A stretch of DNA of 64,000 bases from Streblospio benedicti (lineage: Eukaryota > Annelida > Polychaeta > Spionida > Spionidae). Where the stretch lies: positions 8,415,391 to 8,479,390 of the forward strand of contig CM032669.1 of the NCBI GenBank assembly GCA_019095985.1. The letters run 5' to 3'. Positions 57,792 through 64,000 of the stretch are shown here, piece after piece. The position numbers and the translations under genes were made by a program. Position 1 is the stretch's first letter; each line of letters opens with the position of its first letter. The notes below the pieces were generated by a model. That model did no database searches, was not told where the DNA came from, and saw only the letters and a program-made list of their open reading frames with translations.

Positions 57792-59189
57792 ATGTCATCA
57801 GATAGTGAGGATGAACAGTGTGTGTCCACTAAATATCAGCCTGAGGCCCAGCATAAACGGATTGTAGAACTAGAGGAAATGCTAGCCTGTATGCAGGCAG
57901 AACGTGACAGCTTGCGAAAACGTTTCAATGCTTGTGAAATAAATGTGAACCAGCATATAGCAGACAAAAGAAAGTTGGAGATCAGTGTGAAACAGGCCCG
58001 ACTTGATCACTCTCTGGTACTTCAAAAATTTGAAGTATTGCAGAAAGACATGGGTGTTGCCGAATTTCGATTGAAAGAGCAGAGCAAGGAGTCTGATGGC
58101 CTTAATGAGGCTCTCCTGAAGACCAGAGAACAACTGATCCAGACTCAGAATGATCTTGCTGAATATGAGAGTGGTAGAGGCAAGCATGGGAGTAGTGCGC
58201 AGCCCGAGGCGGTGCTGCAAAAAGGGTTGCTGGAGTATACTTGGCTTGTGCCTCATACGTCCACAGCCAAATTAGCCTCTGTCGAGCTGCGTAAAAAGAA
58301 AATGAAGACTGTGGTGAAGTGCTTATCCAAGTGCGAGGAGGACCTCGCTCAATTGCAGGAATCCTGGTTGACTCATCAACAGGAGAAAAAGACGCGACCA
58401 AAAGATGTGGATCGCTATCCAGACCTAGCGATGTATCAGCATTATTTTCACAATCTCCTGGCGGATATCACCGCTACATACGTGGGAATTCTTGAGCATA
58501 CAGAGGCTAAGGATGCTGATGGCACCAGCACAGCGGTACATTTAGTACGCTTGCTTGGTGGAGAGAATATGGAAAGTTTAGAGAAAATAAGAGGAGGCAT
58601 GAATACCACATTGTGGCAAAGCTCAAAGGCCAGTGTGATTATGAAGTCCACTGATAAAAAGGTCCCGACTGAAGAGAGTTCGCCGCCGTCTGCAAATGCA
58701 GAGTCAGTGGGGAAAACCTCAGATACAGAGGTACTTTTACGCAGCATCCAGCAATTAAGCGATTTTGTGCGGAAAAATGTTTGTCGGAGCTCTGAGTTGG
58801 CCCAGGTCTCTGAAAAGTTTAATATCATTCAACCTGCAGTAACTTCGGGAGAGACGAACATGGAACCAGTACAGACATTTGATATGTTCACGGGTATGAG
58901 GCTGGAAGCTCCCGACAATGTGCGAGCAGCCCGAGGGATTGGGGAAGAGATGACTTTCTTTCTGCCTGTACCCGAAAGTGTGGTTAACAGGGGTTCCTCA
59001 GTCTTAACATCTCTGCTGAGGTCCTTCCCATTAGCTCAAAGATCAGAGGCTGGTTTTCCGACGGAGCAGACTAATTATGAACCCAGTCAGAGGGAAATGT
59101 CAGACCGGAGGGAATTCCCTGATGACTGGGTGGGGCATGACCAGATGGTATTAGACAGTGGTCAGGACTATATTGAGGCCCCGGAGTAA
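57792..59189 (+). CDS. Unrecognised single-exon protein with N-terminal coiled coil
   Basis: 466 codons from the ATG at 57792 (MSSDSEDEQ, A at -3); the frame is open from an upstream ATG at 57702 (495 codons). After a short acidic start, residues about 20-130 form a heptad-rich coiled coil (VELEEMLACMQAERDSLRKR, KTREQLIQTQNDLAEYE). A basic helix follows (ELRKKKMKTVVKCLSKCEED), then a tyrosine/histidine-rich segment (YPDLAMYQHYFHNLLADI), a Ser/Pro-rich linker and an acidic C-terminus (DWVGHDQMVLDSGQDY). There is no membrane segment, signal peptide or zinc finger. I do not recognise the family. Base composition is GC-richer than the flanks, and the long open frame supports a real coding past. 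It lies between two Penelope-like pieces, so it may be a host gene, a retrocopy, or a protein of an unclassified mobile element. Confidence 0.55.
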   Translation: MSSDSEDEQCVSTKYQPEAQHKRIVELEEMLACMQAERDSLRKRFNACEINVNQHIADKRKLEISVKQARLDHSLVLQKFEVLQKDMGVAEFRLKEQSKESDGLNEALLKTREQLIQTQNDLAEYESGRGKHGSSAQPEAVLQKGLLEYTWLVPHTSTAKLASVELRKKKMKTVVKCLSKCEEDLAQLQESWLTHQQEKKTRPKDVDRYPDLAMYQHYFHNLLADITATYVGILEHTEAKDADGTSTAVHLVRLLGGENMESLEKIRGGMNTTLWQSSKASVIMKSTDKKVPTEESSPPSANAESVGKTSDTEVLLRSIQQLSDFVRKNVCRSSELAQVSEKFNIIQPAVTSGETNMEPVQTFDMFTGMRLEAPDNVRAARGIGEEMTFFLPVPESVVNRGSSVLTSLLRSFPLAQRSEAGFPTEQTNYEPSQREMSDRREFPDDWVGHDQMVLDSGQDYIEAPE

Positions 59190-59938
59190 AATCAAATGTA
59201 CAAGGCAATTGGGGTGAATGAACAAAGCCATTGGTGAATGTGTGGTGGTGTGAAGTTGGCGTGAGAGAGATGCCCAGATAAATATAGTTCACGAGTCAAG
59301 AATTATGTTTATTTGTTACTTTTCAGTAATAGGGATATACAAAAGCTTCGTAACCCTAGTTATTTAATTATACTTTCTTGATGTGGTGAGTTTTCTGAAT
59401 TAAATCACCATTTGCAAGAATGTGGGGAGGTGTGTGAAATAACCCATTTTTATACACTGACCCAAATGTCCAATTTCTGTATCCTTGGGGAGCATTATGT
59501 TCTCATTTGCATAAACACTAATAATTACTCCCTTAGCTTTTGTATATTAGATTCCAAGTCTCTAATGACTTGGTTGAGTTCTACATTAAATGAGCATGTA
59601 CTTGGAGTGACTCCGGGTGCTTCTCAACCTGCTCCAAGTTTACTATATAAAACATATAGTAATAAAGATAATAGAGTGTTGTTATAACTGAAGAGCAAAA
59701 CCCTTAGTTTGGTCTCTTGCTTGACTCCTTAGTCATTGCAGAAGTCAATGTACAAGGGGACATTGTGGTTTAAAGTACCTCTCTTTCTTACTATCCACCT
59801 GTGGTGTTACAGGGTTCTGAACACCTCCGCCTCAGTATCACACTTGATACCTGGAAGGTGGTTAAGTAAGCACCATCCAAGAAAGTGATAATTAATTATC
59901 TGTTTAAGCTTTTCAGTGAACTGTCAAACATAGATGAT

Positions 59939-59942
<4 letters not shown>
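59190..59942. other. Region downstream of the coiled-coil ORF
   Basis: No second ORF. AATAAA at 59661-59666 is the clearest poly(A) signal candidate, with a TATA-like CTATATAAAA just before it. Confidence 0.4.

Positions 59943-59976
<34 letters not shown>
59943..59976 (+). repeat. GA dinucleotide microsatellite
   Basis: About 17 uninterrupted GA units. Confidence 0.95.
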
Positions 59977-59980
<4 letters not shown>

Positions 59981-61539
59981 AAGTGTATTATGTTTTAAAT
60001 AAGCACATTAGAACAATGCGCTACAATAATTTTTACAAAACAATACTGTTTTACAATATTACAAGTTATTTGTTGCAGTAAAGAAATGCTATATATCCTA
60101 TACTTATATATTATAATATCCGAAATCATGTCCTATATCAATTATAATTATTTTCGTGCATTAGTGTATTTGCAAATAATCAATGATGTTAACAGCAGTA
60201 TCAATAATATAAGCAAGATGTATGGAAAACAATCTCACCATTGCAAGTTTGTAGTAACTATTTCGAAATAAACACACATATTGAAAATCATAACATAATG
60301 CACCCAAACATTTACACAAGCATCCCCGCATAGGGAAGCATCCCTACATTTTAAGAATTGCGTATATCTAGAACTAGACTAATTAGTTTCAATCCTATTT
60401 TCTATAGATGTTACCACTATTCTGATATAGCTGAAGACAGGTTTCACAACCCTAAGCATCCATTTGATATGTTAAGTGGCCCTGACGGGACTCGAACTCA
60501 CGACCGCTGCTTGGGATGATGGTATCATTCTGGTCTCACAACCTTGGGGTCGTAAGCAGCATCCAAGAAAATGATAATTATCTATTAAAGCTTTTCAGTT
60601 AACTGTCAAACATAGATGATATAAGATAACTTATGAAAAAAATAACATCTAATGATTTTTACGTAATTGTAAAATAAGATCATGCACAGCTGGGTGAAAT
60701 GATAGACCGACTGTTGCGAGACCTACCCAAGAAAATCTTCGATAGGATAGAACAAAGACACCATAAAGACCCCGAAGCTGGATATCAGATATTTATACAT
60801 ACGTAAGAGACAGAATCCAAAATTGCAAATTAGATTAACCACTGACTGAACAATTTACATATACAGTTACATAATCGGAAGGTGGTTAAGTTTTCAATTT
60901 GCAATAACTTGATTGAGTTGTATAGACTCAAATCATTTTGAATAAGATGCATAATGGACTTTATAAAGCATTGATACATAATATGACAATATCAGGTTAG
61001 CCTTAAATGTAAGTGGTCACTGTGTATTTGCATAAGTTAGTCATGCTTCAAACCCTTTGTAAAGTAAGCCTTGCTGATTAAGCACCTTTTGTTCAAATAA
61101 ACACTACCTTTTAGGTCAGTCATTAGTACAGTGATATGGTTCTTGGGTTAAATGAAAGTAAATAGCAAATTTTATCAATAGAGAAAATGCTATTTCACTA
61201 TCAGCTGTTTTGCTTTTGAAGTCATTGTGTGCAGACAAGTTTTATATCTTGTTCAATTAGAGAGAACGCATCCTGGAATTTAACTTACTATTTTGGCAAG
61301 AATTTCCTATGAATATGTGAAAGCCAAAATTTAGTTCAATATATCTCCTATGGTATTGGATAGCAGTGGTTAAAATACAGAATATAGTTAAAATGGATAT
61401 CCAAACTATTAAGCAAAAGATCATTAATAAACAACGCACGTTCGATGCATGTTGAACTCACGGCCAAGTCAATAAAAGCATTCCCAGTGCCCACGCACCC
61501 ATATTAACGTACGGAGCCCGTGTGGATGTGCCCACAACT
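59977..61539. other. AT-rich stretch with tRNA-like SINE debris
   Basis: At 60470-60560 on the minus strand there is a tRNA-like 3' half (box B-like GTGAGTTCGAGTCCCG) related to the composite repeats at 14511 and 30112. The preceding ATAGCTGAAGACAGGTT echoes the sequence just upstream in those repeats. Otherwise nothing recognised. Confidence 0.5.
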
Positions 61540-61620
61540 GTACTTTTACTAAAAATCCTATGTATTTGGTCTCATTTTGTTTCGGAATGTTCTTTTATGC
61601 TGTGTGAATATGTTCTCAAT
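61540..61620 (+). mobile_element. Very short LINE C-terminus remnant
   Basis: A frame reading WSHFVSECSF resembles the FHFVIECSIY stretch of the LINE at 47226-48470, followed by a VLNDLI segment. It is too short to classify. Confidence 0.3.
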
Positions 61621-61734
61621 GATTTAATTTTGAATTTTTAAATTTTCTTTAGTTTTATAAACGTTTTCAAACCATGTAGGTTCCTTGTCAAAAACTAAAA
61701 TAGAAATACAATATAAAAACAGTGCAAATACACT

Positions 61735-62083
61735 ACAAAGAATACATAATGGTTATCAAGTTTAACATGGTATTATGAAGGTCAGGCAGGACCCTGAGCA
61801 CCAGAGTCAAGGAACATTTAACCTTAAACGCATTCCAACGGCATTTGGGGACCATATCAAGTGTACAGGACTTTAGAGTGGTAGCACATGAGGAACTGGA
61901 GATGCGCAGGAAGATCCGTGAGGCCATTGAAATCCGACCCCGGATGAACCGCAACACCCGCCACGACTTGCTCCCCGTGTACACAGCTCTGCTGTCACAT
62001 GATCGCCAAATCCGTGGTGGTCATGTGACCCAGTGAGAGGATCATTTCATTAGGCCCGACGAAGCTCTTGAGACAAGAGCGAA
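61735..62083 (+). mobile_element. Penelope-like element fossil, right piece with GIY-YIG-type C-terminus
   Basis: The peptide pieces SGRTLSTRVKEH, KIREAIEIRPRMNR and LLPVYTALLSHDR with GGHVTQ match the end of the GIY-YIG endonuclease region of Penelope-like elements (GRxLxxRLKEH...RKIREAIEIRxxxPxLNRD...LP.IYDxLL). It is followed by TTAGGCCCGACGAAGCTCTT, whose reverse complement lies at 56772-56817. The reverse-transcriptase core is not present. Old and broken. Confidence 0.65.
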
Positions 62084-62584
62084 TACTCTGGCATGCAATT
62101 ATTAAGTGATGTATTTGATATGTGTGTTATATAGTGATGCATAACAAAAATTCAATTTTACTCTCACTCACTGACTATATCAAGTGGTCAAATGGAAGCT
62201 GTGTCTTCAGCTATGTCAATACAGTGGTAGGAGCTTGCTTGCAAGAACAGGGAGAGTAAAATTGAATTCACAAGCAAAATTTGGAAAATATATATACAGT
62301 TATTCATATAACATAAATTAACATAATTTATTTCAGAATATAAAATTCCATGCATTTTGAAAGAGGTGAAATATAAAAATATAAATATATGTAGTATATG
62401 TAGTATGTGTGAATTTGAATCACTGAGTTGAAATTATACACATATTATTTAGTCATCAAACTGTGTGTTCCATGACACACTCCTGCTCTATGTCTTAGGA
62501 CTATACTGATAAATTAGTATTCAAAAGCAAACTTGGGAAAAACACATTAGAAAACTCCACTAGCAGTAAAATGCCAAGAAATTA
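62084..62584. other. Gene-free stretch
   Basis: 62175-62245 is the reverse complement of the segment near 14720-14790 (TACCACTGTATTGACATAGC), i.e. a shared upstream part of the tRNA-like composite repeat. Confidence 0.45.
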
Positions 62585-62830
62585 AAACTCCGTCCATGGG
62601 TGGGATTCGAACCCACGACCTCTGGGTTGAGATGATAATTGACCAAGTATGTAGGCTGGGGGTTACAGAGACAACGGTTCAGCTGTGTAACCTTTTAACA
62701 GCCCGCTGCTTGGGATGATGGTATCATTCTGGTCTCACAACCTTGGCTGTTAAAAGGCTACACGGACCAACCGTTGTCTCTGTAGCCCCAAGCCTATGTA
62801 CTTGGTCAGTTATCATCTCAACCCATATTG
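62585..62830 (-). repeat. tRNA-like SINE composite, rearranged copy
   Basis: On the minus strand it carries box B GTGGGTTCGAATCCCACCC (about 62600-62618). It also carries the GGATGATGGTATCATTC and GTCTCACAACC segments of the composite repeats, and two copies of the ACACGGC/TTAACAGCC region facing each other. No intact cloverleaf can be drawn. Confidence 0.6.
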
Positions 62831-64000
62831 AGACATAATCTCGTCATCAAGGACATTTAAAGGCACAATTAACTTTATAAGGGAAAAATGATCGATTTTC
62901 AGTATTTTCATGCTTATCATACTGAAAACAATAAAGGAAAACATGTTTTGAAATGAGAGTTTTATCATCATTAGTTTTCCTATAAAACCCTTCTTGTGGA
63001 TACCATTTGGTAGGAGCAAATAGTGATGCCGTCTCCGCAGGCCTATGAGATTATATGGGATAAATAATCATATTTCACATTTGCAATGTTAATTATATAT
63101 AAATGATAAAGAACATACTTTTTTAAATGAACCTTTCATCAATAGTTTTCCTAATATCATTCATTTTATGGACAACAGCTAGTAGTAACAAATAGTGATG
63201 TTCAATGATTAAAGGCCAATATCTCAAAACTAAATTTTTGTAGTTAATGAATGTTTAGTACCAAATTTCTATTCAACTCTAAAATCGAGTATTAAATGTT
63301 GATTTGCTTGAAGATATATGCCTTCTGAGAAAATCCTAACTAGGGATTTTCACATTTTCTACTTTGTTGATGAATTATCAACGTTTTTGTGTTGATTTGC
63401 AAGAAATTTTGGGATATCTGTCGTTCTCAAATTTAAAATGCATGTCAAATGAACAACTGAAGAGATATAATACAACTAAACATTTCGAGATTTTCTAGAT
63501 AATTACATGAACTAGCTTCCCCATCTCCTACGGAGACAATTTTGAGGGGAGTAACATTTTTTTACCTAAATCACCAGTCACCAATTCATTTCATTGTCTT
63601 TCACCAATCACCCCCAGGAATTGTAATTGAACAGGTTGCATCATAATCACATTTTCATTACATTTGACACACTTAGATACAGGCAATTGACATTTCACTC
63701 TCAAGATTTTGTGCCAATCAGCAATCACAGTGTTGCTATATGACCCCCTCAAATTTGTGTGTGATGGAAATGAAATCTTTCTCGTAATAAGAGACTCAGT
63801 TTTATATTTACGGATCCGTAAAAATAGAATTAGATTTATGCTTACAGACCCGTAAAAATAGCCACTGTCAATTTGATCACATAACGTCCTCTTTCTCCGA
63901 GGAGAAGGCAGGAGAATATTTGTACCCGAATGAGTGATTCTAAACCAGTTTTCTCGTCAATGCTGATGAAAGCAACTGCGCTAAGAACAGATGTACATGA
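62831..64000. other. Unassigned right end
   Basis: Two related segments about 185 bases apart (about 62945-63029 and 63131-63203) share ATAGTTTTCCTA and ACAAATAGTGATG, an old local duplication. GGATCCGTAAAAATAG / GACCCGTAAAAATAG recurs at about 63810-63862. No gene recognised. Confidence 0.4.

Noticed and set aside
57882-58828. Minus-strand ORFs of 99-126 codons
   Set aside because: They are antisense shadows of the coiled-coil ORF.
56327-59666. Reading the TATA and AATAAA motifs on both sides of the coiled-coil ORF as a pair of long terminal repeats
   Set aside because: The two flanks are not alike beyond these short motifs, and no reverse transcriptase, protease or integrase lies between them.
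14790-62620. Functional tRNA genes
   Set aside because: Box B-like segments lack a complete, paired cloverleaf and occur inside interspersed repeats.

Overview
The window looks like nuclear DNA from an animal, most likely a marine invertebrate. It is AT-rich, has few genes, has spliceosomal-type exon borders, and is packed with SINEs, LINE tails, MITEs and a Penelope-like element. I cannot name the species. Two runs of 100 N (15224-15323 and 30012-30111) show it is a scaffold, and part of the 36-48 kb region looks like an assembly or haplotype duplication.

Layout. 0-6 kb: tRNA-Ser-type SINEs and the first copy of a modular repeat built of short hairpins. 6.7-13.9 kb: three tandem units of about 2.3-2.5 kb, each ending in a CTG microsatellite. 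14.5-15.2 kb: a repeat with two opposed tRNA-like halves, running into gap 1. 15.9-16.9 kb: an ankyrin-repeat coding region that stops in a T-rich tract. 18.3-19.3 kb: two degraded LINE 3' ends on the minus strand. 20.1-22.0 kb: an intronless TRIM37-like B-box/coiled-coil/MATH coding region with one frameshift and no RING.

22.3-49.8 kb is a very large inverted duplication. Its left arm is 22320-30011, its centre is gap 2 plus a repeat, and its right arm is 30805-39590 and 48680-49790. Each arm carries a copy of the same small coding exon (MSKSQTKGSAVKSGG...), flanked by the hairpin repeat. The right arm also holds a LINE tail and a head-to-tail duplicate (about 36126-42160 against 42427-48470) joined by a stretch of corrupted-looking sequence.

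50-56 kb holds another hairpin-repeat copy, a truncated SINE, a 0.55-kb foldback element and a near-perfect 97-bp-arm palindrome. 56.7-62.1 kb is bounded by inverted pieces of a Penelope-like element and contains a 466-495-codon single-exon ORF with a coiled coil that I do not recognise. The last 2 kb holds tRNA-like SINE debris and unassigned sequence.

The three supportable protein-coding regions (ankyrin, TRIM37-like, coiled-coil orphan) show no sign of working together. The main interest of the window is its repeat architecture and the duplicated exon.
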